Positions 1 to 9,279 of a stretch of 64,000 bases of DNA are shown here, piece by piece. Where the stretch lies: assembly GCF_011045035.1 (NCBI RefSeq), contig NZ_JAALAA010000009.1:182065-246064 (forward strand). The letters run 5' to 3'. The position numbers and the translations under genes are program-made. This DNA comes from Nocardioides turkmenicus (GTDB lineage Bacteria > Actinomycetota > Actinomycetes > Propionibacteriales > Nocardioidaceae). Within the stretch, counting starts at the first letter, position 1. Every line of letters starts with the position of its first letter. The notes under the pieces were generated by a model. The model worked only from the letters and a program-made list of their open reading frames with translations, was not told the DNA's origin and ran no database searches.

Positions 1-207
1 CTCCGCCTAGCGGCTCCGGCGGCTCGACCAGCGGATGACCGCGCACCCCCGCGCGACACACCCGGTGGGCCGGAGCCCCCATGCGACACATCACCCCGCG
101 TAACTAAGGGGTGCGGGGATATCCCCGCCGCGGCCGGAGGCCGCCATGAAATGCAAGAGGCGACGTGGACTTTCCCTTTGGAAGTCACACGCCGCCTTCG
201 ACTCTTG
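1..207. other. Left-edge non-coding stretch
   Basis: No convincing coding region is visible before the tRNA-Asp gene. The stretch contains a perfect 16-bp palindrome at 113-128 (GCGGGGAT/ATCCCCGC). A looser CACCCC...GGGGTG pairing lies just upstream of it. This could be a terminator of a transcript entering from outside the window, or the trailer of the tRNA transcript. I see no other recognisable element. Confidence 0.4.
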
Positions 208-281
208 CGACCCTGACGAGACTTGAACTCGCGACCTCCGCCGTGACAGGGCGGCGCGCTAACCAACTGCGCTACAGGGCC
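208..281 (-). tRNA. tRNA-Asp (GTC)
   Basis: On the minus strand the sequence folds as a full cloverleaf. The acceptor stem GGCCCTG pairs with CAGGGTC, allowing one G-T pair. The anticodon arm is CCGCC-CTGTCAC-GGCGG with anticodon GTC, and a GTTCAAGTC-type T-loop is present. The discriminator base is G and no CCA is encoded. The length is 74 nt. Confidence 0.95.
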
Positions 282-358
282 TTGTTTGTTTCCGCTCTCT
301 GCGGCAACGGGAAAAACATAGCCCATGGGTGCGGAGGATTCACAATCGGGGACGCCTC

Positions 359-2164
359 CTACTCCTCGAAGGCCTCTTCGCCCTTCGGTTCCTCGTCGGT
401 GAGGCCCTCCACGAGACGGTTCTTGACCATGTACGCCATGGCTCGCTCGGCCGCACGAGCCTTGCGTCGCAGGGCCTCGACACCGGGAGCCTTCTCGTCG
501 CTGTAGGCAGCGAGCCGGGCGACCTCGCGGCCGGTCTGGCGCTGGATCTCCGACATCGCGAGCCAGACCCCTAGGTCCTGCTCGAGGCCCTCGCGCGAGC
601 GCAGGATGGCGGCGGTGAGGAGCTGGATGACGGTGACCTCGACGTCCTCGGCGCTGGACGAGCTGGAGACGAGGGTGGCGGCGATGGTGCCGGCGCCGGT
701 GGTGGTGATCGCGCCGGCGGTGACGAGCCCGCCGACCATCCCGCCGGGGCCGAAGGCGGAGAGCGCGCCGATGATCGCCGCTCCCCCGGCCAGCCCGGCC
801 GGGGCGGCGAGGGCGAGCCCGATGGGGCCGGCGACCAGCACGGCGGCGCCGATGCCGATGCCGACCCAGAGCTTCCACTGGTCGACCGGGTAGACCGCCT
901 TCGACGCCGACTGCATCGCGATGTGCAGGTTCTCGCCGAGCCCGCCACCGAGCCCCATCCAGACCGTCAGGTCGTGGAATGCCTGGCGGCGTACGTCATC
1001 GGGGACGTCGATCTCATAGGGCCGCACCGGGTTGGCGGTCGCCAGCGCCACCAGGGCGAGGACCGCTTCCTCCTTGGAGAGCTGGGTCAGCGGCTTGGGC
1101 CGGGGCAGGTCACCTGGGGCGTCCGGGGCGACGCGCAGGTCGAGGAGCTGTTGGGGGATGCGTACGTCATCGGCCTGGTAGTTCTCGATGAGGCGCTCCA
1201 GGACCTCGTGCTGGACGACGCGGAGGGCGGCGCCGAAGCGCTCCTGGGTAGCGCCCTTGAGGTGGTCGCGGAGGAACTGGGCGTAGGCGAGCCAGAGCGC
1301 GAGGCGCACCTCGAGGGAGTTGAGCGCGACGTCGGGGGTGCCCTCGACGACCGCGATCTCCTTGGAGAGGGAGCCGAACAGGCCGCGGCCGATCGCGGTG
1401 GCGACCGGCTTGGAGCGCAGGTAGGTGGTGGTGCGGTGGTCGAGGCCGAGCCCGACCTGGAGGTCGAGCGCCCACGGGAAGTGGCGCCAGATGCCGCGGA
1501 GCCCGGTCACCGCGTCGCCGTTGCTCCAGACGTTGACCCACCAGCCGACGTGGTCGACCGGGGCCTTCATCTCCAGCCGGTCGGAGTCCTCGTGGAGGTT
1601 CGGGTGGGCGGCCGGGCTCCCGATCGTCACCAGCCCGGTGACCGTCAGCTTCGGCGGGAGCCGTCGGAGCAGGTCGATCGCGATGATCGAGCCGAGGCTG
1701 TGCCCGACGATGACGATCTCCCCGTCCTCGGGAAGCTCGTCGAGGACCATGCGGAGCGTACGCGCCCGGATCCCGGGCTTGGTCACGTAGTTGTGGGCCT
1801 GGCGGAGCACCCGGAGCACGATCGGCGCCAGCGAGTCGGTGACGCCGACCGGAGACGCGGGCACGGGCTCACCGAGGATCGACTCCAGCTCCGCGGTCGC
1901 GCGCTCGACCCGCCGGCGTACGGCCCGCTGCTCCTCGGCGCTCAGCCGCAGCGCGGTGATCGGCGGGATCTTGATGGTCTTGTCGCCGTCGTCGGTGCGG
2001 AGCACGTCGGGATACTTCGGCGCGATCACCTCGACCTCGTCGAGCCCCGGATAGCCGACGTCCTGCAGCGACCTGTCCAGCGCACGGCGCCAGGCGTCGC
2101 GCGGGTCACCGTTGCCGACGCCGTGAAGGTAGAGAAGCGAGACCACCCTTGGATTCTCCCCCAT
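359..2164 (-). CDS. Alpha/beta-hydrolase-fold serine hydrolase with C-terminal membrane segment
   Basis: A 601-residue protein. The N-terminal half has an oxyanion-type LYLHGVGNGD start and a nucleophile elbow GHSLGS, as in lipase/esterase-like alpha/beta hydrolases. The second half has a hydrophobic stretch rich in Gly/Ala/Val (around residues 430-500), likely membrane-associated, and a charged C-terminus. The substrate is unknown. It follows the response regulator gene by only 17 nt on the same strand, so it may be the last gene of the kinase/regulator operon. The ATG at 2164 has no clear ribosome site; a GTG at 2146, preceded by GGGGGAG, is a good alternative start. Confidence 0.75.
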   Translation of the reverse strand: MGENPRVVSLLYLHGVGNGDPRDAWRRALDRSLQDVGYPGLDEVEVIAPKYPDVLRTDDGDKTIKIPPITALRLSAEEQRAVRRRVERATAELESILGEPVPASPVGVTDSLAPIVLRVLRQAHNYVTKPGIRARTLRMVLDELPEDGEIVIVGHSLGSIIAIDLLRRLPPKLTVTGLVTIGSPAAHPNLHEDSDRLEMKAPVDHVGWWVNVWSNGDAVTGLRGIWRHFPWALDLQVGLGLDHRTTTYLRSKPVATAIGRGLFGSLSKEIAVVEGTPDVALNSLEVRLALWLAYAQFLRDHLKGATQERFGAALRVVQHEVLERLIENYQADDVRIPQQLLDLRVAPDAPGDLPRPKPLTQLSKEEAVLALVALATANPVRPYEIDVPDDVRRQAFHDLTVWMGLGGGLGENLHIAMQSASKAVYPVDQWKLWVGIGIGAAVLVAGPIGLALAAPAGLAGGAAIIGALSAFGPGGMVGGLVTAGAITTTGAGTIAATLVSSSSSAEDVEVTVIQLLTAAILRSREGLEQDLGVWLAMSEIQRQTGREVARLAAYSDEKAPGVEALRRKARAAERAMAYMVKNRLVEGLTDEEPKGEEAFEE

Positions 2165-2181
2165 GGCGGGCGGTGGACACG

Positions 2182-2841
2182 TCAGTCGTCGCCGTCGAGG
2201 CCCTGCTCGATGACGTAGCGGGTGAGCTCGACCCGGTTGTGCATCTGGAGCTTGCGCAGCGTGTTCTGTACGTGGTTCTGGACCGTGCGGTGGGAGAGGA
2301 CCAGCCGGTCCGCGATCTGGCGATAGCTCAGTCCCTTGGCGACCAGCTTGAGGATCTCGGTCTCACGGTCGGTGAGGGTGGGCTTGTCGCCGCGTACCTC
2401 GGTGGCGGCACTCTGCTGGAACTCGCCCAGGACCAGCCCGGCGAGGCCGGGGGTGAAGACCGGTTCGCCGGCGGCGACACACTCCACAGCCTCCAGGAGC
2501 TCCTCGCGCGAGGCCGACTTGACCAGGTAGCCCGTCGCGCCGGCCTTGACCGCGGCGAGCACGTCGTTCTGCTCGCCCGAGGCGGACAGGATGAGCACTT
2601 TGGTCGACGGGTGCAGCGCGACGACCTCGGTGGTGACCTGGACGCCGTCGGGCTCGGGGATCTGCAGGTCCAGGACCACGACCCCCGGTCTGGTCGCGGC
2701 GAACCGGGTGATCGCCTCGCGGCCGGTGCTGGCGGTCGCGACGACCTCGAACCCGGCGCCGGCGAGGTCGCGCTCGACCGCGTCACGCCACATCGGGTGG
2801 TCGTCGACGACCATCACCCTCGCGGAACTGTCAGTTCCCAT
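2182..2841 (-). CDS. NarL/FixJ-family (LuxR-type) response regulator
   Basis: A 219-residue two-component response regulator. The receiver domain (about 8-125) has the acidic pair in VMVVDDH, phospho-acceptor Asp58 in VVLDLQIPEPDG, and Lys in LVKSAS. The LuxR-type helix-turn-helix (about 155-215) reads LTDRETEILKLVAKGLSYRQIA. The start overlaps the 3' end of the upstream kinase gene by 28 nt, so translation is probably coupled and the two form a cognate pair. The target promoters are unknown; the hydrolase directly downstream is a plausible co-transcribed member. Confidence 0.93.
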   Translation of the reverse strand: MGTDSSARVMVVDDHPMWRDAVERDLAGAGFEVVATASTGREAITRFAATRPGVVVLDLQIPEPDGVQVTTEVVALHPSTKVLILSASGEQNDVLAAVKAGATGYLVKSASREELLEAVECVAAGEPVFTPGLAGLVLGEFQQSAATEVRGDKPTLTDRETEILKLVAKGLSYRQIADRLVLSHRTVQNHVQNTLRKLQMHNRVELTRYVIEQGLDGDD

Positions 2842-3947
2842 TCCGTTCCCGTCCCTCCCGTGATGAGTTCGGCCGTGCCCCCGAGATCGAGGATCCGGCC
2901 ACGGATCGACCCGGCGATGCCGAGCCTGCCGTCCTGCTCCGCCTCCGCGACGCGACCGTCGGGGATTCCCGGGCCCTCGTCGCGCACCGAGACCTCGACA
3001 TGATCGGGGAAGGCCTGCAGGAGCACCCAGGCGCGCGCATCCTCGCCGACATGGCGGCGTACGTTGTCCAGGGCCGCGCGGGTCGCCGCCACGATCTCCC
3101 CTGCCCGGTCGGCAGGCATCTCGACGGCGGTCGCCGGCCCGGAGACGGTCACGGTGCCGGTCTCGAGCTCGGTGAGGGCGGCGGCCAGATCGACCATCCC
3201 ATGAGCCAGTCCGGCCGCCGGGCCGCGACCGGGCTGCTCCCCACGGATCAGGGCGCGCAGCTCCCGCTCCTGCTCCCCCGCGAGCCTGCCCAGCTCGGCG
3301 GCGTCACCGCCGAGCTCGCCGCCGCGGCGCTGGACGAGCGCGAGCACCTGGAGAACACCGTCGTGGACCGCTCGCGCGAGCCGCGCCCGCTCCTCGGCCC
3401 GCGCGGCAGCACGCTCGGCCTGGTCGCGCTCCATCGCCATCCGCTGCACCGACTCGCACATGTAACCGACCACCGGGCCCCCGATGACCAGCAAGAACGC
3501 GTTGCCGTAGATCGACTGGTCGTTCTGCTGCCGCAGCCCGAGGTCGGCCGCCGCCAGCGCGACACCGGCCAGCAGGCCACCGATCCAGCGGTAGTGGATC
3601 GCGCACGCGAGCAGCGCGCCGCTCACCCAGAACCCCGGCACGCTCGCCTGGAACGCCGGGCTCTTCACCAGCGGGGTCACGAGCAGGAGTCCGAGCGCGA
3701 TCGCCAGGTCGGCGCCGACGAGCGCGGCCGTGCGGCGGCTCGGGGCTGCGTACGCCCAGACGACGAAGGCCGTCCACCCGACCATGACGAGCGCGCAGAC
3801 GAGCGCGGCTGCGGGCGAGACGAAGTTACCGGCCCGGTAGATCGTCAGCCCGACGGCGTTGATCAGCACGACCACCCGCAGGACCGCGAGAGCACGGAAG
3901 AGCCGGCTCTCGACCTCGATCGCCGCCGGCGACGTCCACGCACTCAC
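2814..3947 (-). CDS. MacS-like NarL-type sensor histidine kinase
   Basis: A 377-residue membrane sensor kinase. About five hydrophobic helices occupy residues 20-165. A short coiled linker follows, then the dimerisation box RLARAVHDGVLQ of the HisKA_3 family with phospho-acceptor His195. The HATPase domain has DNVRRHVG (N box) and DEGPGIP (G1 box). The arrangement resembles the actinobacterial MacS family with an N-terminal DUF5931-like sensor. The signal is unknown. It overlaps its response regulator gene, its likely partner. Confidence 0.9.
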   Translation of the reverse strand: MSAWTSPAAIEVESRLFRALAVLRVVVLINAVGLTIYRAGNFVSPAAALVCALVMVGWTAFVVWAYAAPSRRTAALVGADLAIALGLLLVTPLVKSPAFQASVPGFWVSGALLACAIHYRWIGGLLAGVALAAADLGLRQQNDQSIYGNAFLLVIGGPVVGYMCESVQRMAMERDQAERAAARAEERARLARAVHDGVLQVLALVQRRGGELGGDAAELGRLAGEQERELRALIRGEQPGRGPAAGLAHGMVDLAAALTELETGTVTVSGPATAVEMPADRAGEIVAATRAALDNVRRHVGEDARAWVLLQAFPDHVEVSVRDEGPGIPDGRVAEAEQDGRLGIAGSIRGRILDLGGTAELITGGTGTEWELTVPRG

Positions 3948-4054
3948 AGACCGAAGTGTGGCACCAACCCGGCGGCGTACGCCTCGGATATGAGTATCCG
4001 TGCGGATGCCGGGGTGCTGCGCGGCGACGAGACTCGGGACATGAAGAGACTGTG

Positions 4055-4127
4055 TACCCCCTACCGGATTCGAACCGGCGCTACCGCCGTGAAAGGGCGG
4101 GGTCCTGGGCCGCTAGACGAAGGGGGC
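4055..4127 (-). tRNA. tRNA-Glu (TTC)
   Basis: The minus-strand cloverleaf has acceptor GCCCCCT pairing with AGGGGGT. The anticodon arm is CCGCC-CTTTCAC-GGCGG with anticodon TTC, and the T-arm contains GGTTCGAATCC. It is 73 nt with discriminator A and no encoded CCA. It lies divergently from tRNA-Phe. Confidence 0.95.
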
Positions 4128-4242
4128 CTGCCGGGACATCCTAGAGGCCCGCGTCCAGGGCCGCCAAAGCGAGGCCGTACGTCCGCCTGGGGGTCCCGAT
4201 TCGGAACGTCGCGGTCGTTTCCGGTAATGTTTCACCTCGCTT

Positions 4243-4316
4243 GGGCAGGTAGCTCAGTTGGTACGAGCGATCGCCTGAAAAGTGATAGGTCGGCGGTTCG
4301 ACCCCGCCCCTGCCCA
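4243..4316 (+). tRNA. tRNA-Phe (GAA)
   Basis: The plus-strand cloverleaf has acceptor GGGCAGG/CCTGCCC and D-arm GCTC-AGTTGGTAC-GAGC. The anticodon arm is ATCGC-CTGAAAA-GTGAT with anticodon GAA and A37. The T-arm is GGCGG-TTCGACC-CCGCC. It is 74 nt with discriminator A and no encoded CCA. A strong hairpin follows directly. Confidence 0.95.
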
Positions 4317-4325
4317 CAAGCACCA

Positions 4326-4361
4326 ACCGGCTCCGACCAGCAGTTATCGGTCGGAGCCGGT
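4326..4361 (+). terminator. Hairpin after tRNA-Phe
   Basis: A perfect 13-bp inverted repeat, ACCGGCTCCGACC at 4326-4338 and its complement at 4349-4361, encloses a 10-nt loop. It begins 10 nt after the tRNA-Phe discriminator base, so it is the probable tRNA terminator. There is no long T-run, as is common in high-GC actinobacteria. Confidence 0.8.
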
Positions 4362-4438
4362 CGGCATTTCGCGGCGCTGTTCCGTTGCTCTGCGTTTCCC
4401 GCACCCGCATCGGCGGAACTACGCAAGGATGGTTGGCT

Positions 4439-7400
4439 GTGAAGTACGCCGATCCTGGTCGCTGCCCCGACTGCCGGGAGGCCTTCGAGCCCGGCACCAG
4501 CCCGTGCCCGCACTGCGGGCTGCCGCTGGAGAACGCCGTCGCCCAAGAGCTCTACGGGACGCTGCTGCGGGCCGACGTACTCATGACCCGGCTGCGCTCG
4601 ATCCGGGAGGAGGCGAGCCGCGCGGCACGTCCGACCACGCCGCCCCCGCCCGCTCCGCTGCCGGTCGCCGCACCGCCCTCGGCGCCGCCTCCGCAGATCC
4701 AGCCCGAGCCCGCCCAGCCCGAGCCGGTCATTGCTCCGCTGGCCGCGCCCGCCGCGAGCGCACCCGCCGGGCCGGCGCCGTTCCCGGGCGCGCCCGCGGC
4801 GCGGCGTGCGCCGATCACGGTGCCGCTGATCCTGGTCGGGGTCGGCGTGCTCTTCCTGCTGGTCGCGGGCGTCATCTTCCTCGCGGTCGCCTGGGCCGCG
4901 ATGGGCGTCGGTGGCCGCACCACGATGCTGCTCGTCTTCACCGCGCTCTTCACGATCGGTGGCGCACTGCTGCTGCATCTCGAGCTGCGTGCCGGCACCG
5001 AAGGCGTCTGGACCCTGGCGCTGGGACTGCTCGCCCTGGACATAGCCGGGATGAAGTACGCCGGTTGGCTCGGTGGCGCCGACTGGGACCGTGGCTTCCT
5101 GGTGATCGTCGGCGTCGCCGTCTTCCTGGCCGGCACCGCGATGTCCTTGGTGGGCGCGCGCACCGAGAAGCTCACCTCGGTGATCGGGCCACAGGTGGCG
5201 GCCGCGGCCGGCGTGCTCACCGCCCTGATCGGCCTCGAGCTCATCTCCGACCTGATCTGGTTCCCGCTGGTCGCCGCAGTCATCGCGCTCGTCGTGGTGA
5301 TCGTGGCGAGCAAGACCGACCTGCAGGCGCTGACGATCGGTGCCATGGTCGTGATGGCCGGCTTCTGGCTGATGCTGCTCGTACGCGGCCTGACCGACCC
5401 GGCGCTGACCGGCTCCGAGCTGCTGCGTGGCGGCACGCTGCCCCTGCTGCTCGGCGCCGCCGCGGTGCTGGCGGTCGTCGCGCTGCTGTTCCCGCTGCCC
5501 AAGGACGCCAAGGTCGCGATGGTCGGCGTCTCGCTCCTGATCGCGGCCTACACCTTCACCCAGCCCGCCCTCGACGACGGCGCGGTCACGCTGACGGTCG
5601 TGGGCATCGTGGTCACCCTGGTCGCCGCCGGCGCGCTGATGGCGATGCCGCGTCCCTGGCGCTGGTCGGCCGCCGCGCTGACTCCGTACGCCATCGCTCT
5701 CGGCCTCGCCGTGCTGGTCCTGGCGGTCTCCGCCTCGATCCGCCTCGCGGCGGTGCCCTGGACCGAGTCCGCGTTCTCCCGGGTCACCGGGCCGGAGCCG
5801 CTGCTGCCCGGTTGGCTGACCCTGCCCGCGATGGCCGCGATCATGGCCTTCGGGACCGCCTGGTTCTACCGGCTGAACCCGCCCGCGTTCCGCAGCTACC
5901 GGGAGACGGTCAGCTGGATCCTCATCGCCGGCGGCGTCACCGGGCTGGCGATCACCGCCGCCTGCTACGGCATGCCGCTGCTGGTGCCCGCCCTGCTGCT
6001 GCTCGGCGTCGCGGTCGCGCTGGCCTGGTGGGCCGAGCGGTGGCCACGGCTCCTCGCGGCCGGCATCTTCGGTCTGATCGCCCTCGCCGCGGCGCTGCCC
6101 AGCGACCTGCTCACCGTGGTGGTCGCGCTGGCACTGGCGGGCGCGGCTGCGTACGCGGGTCAGGGTCTGCTCGGCCCCGACCGCGAGGTCGCCGCCAGCT
6201 ACTCGGTCGCGACCCTCACCCTCGGCCTGTGGTCGCTGGCGCCGCTGATCGACGTGGAGCGGCAGTGGGCCGCGTGCGCGATCGTCACGGTCCTCGGCCT
6301 GATCACGCTCTTCCGCTTCCGGGCCTCGGGCTGGTGGGCCGCCGCGGCCTGCGGGGCGATCTCGATCGGGATCGGCGCCGTCGACGTCACCTGGGCGGCG
6401 GTCATGCTGACCATCGCCACCGTCCTGGCTGCGGCCATCGGCCTGCACCACCGCCAGCCTCCCGCGCTGGCCGTGGCCGGCACCGTCGGGATCGGCGCGG
6501 CTTCAGCGGCCGTCCTCTCCGGCGACGTGCTGGCGCTGGCCGTGACCATCATCCTCACCGTCCTCGCCGTCATCGTCGACCGGGTGCAGTCGGGCGCGAC
6601 CAAGGAGGTCGCGACGGCCTACTGGATCCTCGCCCTGACAGCCGCCGTGTGGCAGGCGGCCCGGCTGGCCGACGTGGAGCGCCCCTACACCGCGGTCGTG
6701 ATCGTGGTCGCGATGGGCGCCGTCGTGCTCGTACGCCGCAGCCCCTCCACCGAGGCCGCGGCCGCGACCGGTGCCCTGGTGTCGGTCGTCCTGGGTACCT
6801 TCACCGACGGCTGGCGGCTGGACACCGACTGGCTGGCGATCCTGCTGCTGATCGCCGGCGTCATGTGCATCGCGACGATCCTGCGTCACGAGGCGCAGCA
6901 GTCGGGCCCGAGGCTCACCGTCGCGGGCCTGCTCGGCCTCGGCTCCCTCGGCGCCGCCTTCGGCAACGAGCTGCTCGCGCTGATCGTGGCGGGTGTGCTC
7001 ACCGCGGCGGCGGTCGCCGTCGACCGGCTCACTCGGGAGCTGCAGACCAAGGCCGTCACCGCCCCCTACTGGGTCGTCACGCTGACCGCGTTCTGCTGGA
7101 TGTTCGCCGACCTCAACGACATCGCGAAGCCGTACGCCGCGGCCGGGATCATCGTCATCCTGACCCTCGTCACGATCTTCCGCCTGCTGCCCTCGGCCGA
7201 GATCGCCGCCGCGGTGGCCGCGGTCGTCACGATCGTCGTCGGCACCGTCAGCCTCGGCCCGACGATCGTGCTGACCCCGGACGGACCGACCGCGGTCGGC
7301 GAGCGCGGCGTCGACCTCCCCTGGCTGAGCATCCTGCTGATCCTGGCCGGAGCCGCCGTCTCGGCGCACGCGATCGCCCATCACGAGCGCCGCTGGCTCG

Positions 7401-7885
7401 GCTGGGTCGGCGCCTCGCTGGCCACCATCGCGCTGTGGATCCGACTGGTCGACACCTCGGTCGCGACCTGGGAGTCCTACACCCTACCGCCCGCGATCGC
7501 GCTGATCGTCTTCGGTGTGGTCAAGCTGCGCCTCGACCGGGAGGTCGCCTCGCTGCCGGTCCTCGGGCCTGGCGTCTTCCTGGCGCTCATCCCGTCCGTC
7601 CCGGCAGCCCTCCAGGACCCGGTCTCGATGCGAACCGCGGTGCTCGGCATCGCGTGCCTCGCCTTCATCATCGGCGGCGCCTGGCTGCGCTGGGCGGCGC
7701 CGCTGGTCGGCGGCGCCCTGGTCGCCTCGGTCCTGGCCCTGGCGCAGATGCCGTCGGCGGAGTCTCTGCGGCAGTGGTGGGTGCTCGGCGCCGCCGGACT
7801 GCTGCTGCTCTTCCTCGGCATCACCTGGGAGGCGCGTCTCCACGATCTGCGGCGGGCGACCGCCTATGTCCGGGGGCTGCGTTAG
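4439..7885 (+). CDS. SCO7613-like giant polytopic membrane protein with N-terminal zinc ribbon
   Basis: About 1148 residues. The N-terminus carries a CPDC...CPHC zinc ribbon (residues about 9-27). A Pro/Ala-rich linker (about 65-125) follows. The remaining ~1000 residues are almost wholly hydrophobic, with perhaps 30 or more membrane helices in repeating blocks such as TKEVATAYWILALTAAVWQ and TKAVTAPYWVVTLTAFCWM. This matches the architecture annotated in Streptomyces as the SCO7613 C-terminal domain family, whose function is unknown. The start is GTG at 4439, chosen because AAGGA at 4425-4429 is well spaced before it; an ATG at 4385 would add an unlikely leader. Confidence 0.8.
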   Translation: MKYADPGRCPDCREAFEPGTSPCPHCGLPLENAVAQELYGTLLRADVLMTRLRSIREEASRAARPTTPPPPAPLPVAAPPSAPPPQIQPEPAQPEPVIAPLAAPAASAPAGPAPFPGAPAARRAPITVPLILVGVGVLFLLVAGVIFLAVAWAAMGVGGRTTMLLVFTALFTIGGALLLHLELRAGTEGVWTLALGLLALDIAGMKYAGWLGGADWDRGFLVIVGVAVFLAGTAMSLVGARTEKLTSVIGPQVAAAAGVLTALIGLELISDLIWFPLVAAVIALVVVIVASKTDLQALTIGAMVVMAGFWLMLLVRGLTDPALTGSELLRGGTLPLLLGAAAVLAVVALLFPLPKDAKVAMVGVSLLIAAYTFTQPALDDGAVTLTVVGIVVTLVAAGALMAMPRPWRWSAAALTPYAIALGLAVLVLAVSASIRLAAVPWTESAFSRVTGPEPLLPGWLTLPAMAAIMAFGTAWFYRLNPPAFRSYRETVSWILIAGGVTGLAITAACYGMPLLVPALLLLGVAVALAWWAERWPRLLAAGIFGLIALAAALPSDLLTVVVALALAGAAAYAGQGLLGPDREVAASYSVATLTLGLWSLAPLIDVERQWAACAIVTVLGLITLFRFRASGWWAAAACGAISIGIGAVDVTWAAVMLTIATVLAAAIGLHHRQPPALAVAGTVGIGAASAAVLSGDVLALAVTIILTVLAVIVDRVQSGATKEVATAYWILALTAAVWQAARLADVERPYTAVVIVVAMGAVVLVRRSPSTEAAAATGALVSVVLGTFTDGWRLDTDWLAILLLIAGVMCIATILRHEAQQSGPRLTVAGLLGLGSLGAAFGNELLALIVAGVLTAAAVAVDRLTRELQTKAVTAPYWVVTLTAFCWMFADLNDIAKPYAAAGIIVILTLVTIFRLLPSAEIAAAVAAVVTIVVGTVSLGPTIVLTPDGPTAVGERGVDLPWLSILLILAGAAVSAHAIAHHERRWLGWVGASLATIALWIRLVDTSVATWESYTLPPAIALIVFGVVKLRLDREVASLPVLGPGVFLALIPSVPAALQDPVSMRTAVLGIACLAFIIGGAWLRWAAPLVGGALVASVLALAQMPSAESLRQWWVLGAAGLLLLFLGITWEARLHDLRRATAYVRGLR

Positions 7886-7918
7886 ATCAAAGGCCAGGTG
7901 CCCGGAAGACTGGAGCCG

Positions 7919-9235
7919 ATGTTCCCCGAATTCGAGATCGTACGTCGCCAGCGCCCCATCACGATCGCGGTCGAGTCCACCAGCCCGTCCCGGCCCGCGG
8001 CCAACGCCGCGATCGAGGCGGCCTGTGCCGGCCCGGTGACACTGACCTTCACCTCGGGCGAGGATGTGCTCACCGGCGTCTTCGACGGGCGACGGGTGTC
8101 GCTGGCGGTGACGACCGGGGCGCGGCGTACGTCTCACGCGAGCCGACGCCACGGCCGGACCGGCCGCGGGGTCGAGCGGTTCGCGCTGACGCTGACGGGG
8201 ACGATGCTGACCGCGCTGACCCAGGAAGGTGGCGAATGGGTGGCGAGGGCACGGGTCGACCTCTCCGAGCTCGGGATCGAGCCACGTGACGAGTCCTGGC
8301 TCGCCCGCCTCTCGACGGGCCACGAGGGTGCTGCCGAGAACGTGCGCACCGGCGCCTTCGGGCAACTCGGCCTGCGCGACATCCGGGTCGTGACGTACGC
8401 CGACGGCTCGCCGTTCCTCGACGACGACGGCAGCGTCCTGCTCACCGCCACGAGCGCCGGGCCGGGCTTCTTCCCCACCGCGCACACCTCGGTGTGGGCG
8501 CTGGACCCGGCGACGTACGACATGGTCCATCGGGGCGCGCTCTACTTCCGCCGGGACGGGCTGGTCTACGGCGACCACGCGACCCATCTCGTCCGTGACG
8601 GGGACGAGTGGCTGGTCACGACCAGCACCTGGGGCGGGTTCAAGGCGCCCGACAAGACGGATCCGAGCAAGCCCTGGAGCCCCGTCGGGGTCGCGATCGC
8701 CCGCTCGCGCGCGGACCTGACGCGTGGCGAGCACGTCCTCGACGCGGCACCGCTGGCGCTGCCCACCGACGGGGTCGCGTCGGTCGGGGTCTGGGACCCC
8801 CACCTGGTGCGCCACGACGGCGAGTGGCTGGTCGGCTACGTGAGCGCGAGGAAGTACTTCGACTTCCATCCCATGCTCGCCACCGGGCCGAGCCTGGACG
8901 CGCTCAGCCTGCGGGCAGCACGAACCGACCGGACGGCCACCGAGGGCACCACGCTTGTCCCGCTGGGCGGCACAGTCGTGGTAGGCGCCAGCGACGGACG
9001 CGACAACCCGCGTCGCGTCCGCGCTCGCTACCCGATCTTCGACCTGGACCTCAACGAGGTCGCAGAGCTCCGATCGGAGTACGTCACGAACCTTCCGTGG
9101 CCCACCCTGATCCCGCTCGGGGAGGAGTGGTTGCACGTCGCCTTCGACGGCACGCCTCACGGCGGTCGCCTACCCGGTTACGGCACTCACGGGGAGGTTG
9201 TCCTGAGCCGATCGACACGAGGTCGATCGGACTGA
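7919..9235 (+). CDS. Beta-propeller (glycosidase-like fold) protein, function unknown
   Basis: About 438 residues. From residue ~140 the sequence shows repeated short beta-blades, such as DGDEWLVTTSTWGGF, HDGEWLVGYVSARK and LGEEWLHVAFDG, of the kind seen in five-bladed GH43/GH32-like propellers. I do not recognise a definite catalytic triad, so it could be a sugar-active enzyme or a non-enzymatic propeller. No signal peptide is visible. The start is uncertain: ATG 7919 is used, and GTG 7898 with AAAGG upstream is an alternative. It follows the giant membrane protein by about 30 nt and may be co-transcribed. A related-looking propeller lies at 48687. Confidence 0.6.
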   Translation: MFPEFEIVRRQRPITIAVESTSPSRPAANAAIEAACAGPVTLTFTSGEDVLTGVFDGRRVSLAVTTGARRTSHASRRHGRTGRGVERFALTLTGTMLTALTQEGGEWVARARVDLSELGIEPRDESWLARLSTGHEGAAENVRTGAFGQLGLRDIRVVTYADGSPFLDDDGSVLLTATSAGPGFFPTAHTSVWALDPATYDMVHRGALYFRRDGLVYGDHATHLVRDGDEWLVTTSTWGGFKAPDKTDPSKPWSPVGVAIARSRADLTRGEHVLDAAPLALPTDGVASVGVWDPHLVRHDGEWLVGYVSARKYFDFHPMLATGPSLDALSLRAARTDRTATEGTTLVPLGGTVVVGASDGRDNPRRVRARYPIFDLDLNEVAELRSEYVTNLPWPTLIPLGEEWLHVAFDGTPHGGRLPGYGTHGEVVLSRSTRGRSD

Positions 9236-9279
9236 GGATGCTGTCGACCAAGGCGTCACCGCTTTGGTCGACCGATCCT
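9235..9279. terminator. Bidirectional hairpin between convergent genes
   Basis: Arms AGGAT + GTCGACCAA (9235-9251) pair with TTGGTCGAC + ATCCT (9264-9279), with a small internal bulge and a 12-nt loop. It sits exactly between the stop codons of the propeller gene (+) and the DUF3073 gene (-), so it probably ends both transcripts. Confidence 0.7.

Noticed and set aside
208..4316. tRNA genes as integration sites of a mobile element
   Set aside because: I see no repeated tRNA 3' end, integrase or recombinase gene in the window.
4232..6451. Long minus-strand open frame opposite the giant membrane protein
   Set aside because: Its product is Arg/Gly/Gln/Asp-rich low complexity, typical of the reverse frame of a GC-rich gene; the plus strand has a coherent membrane protein.
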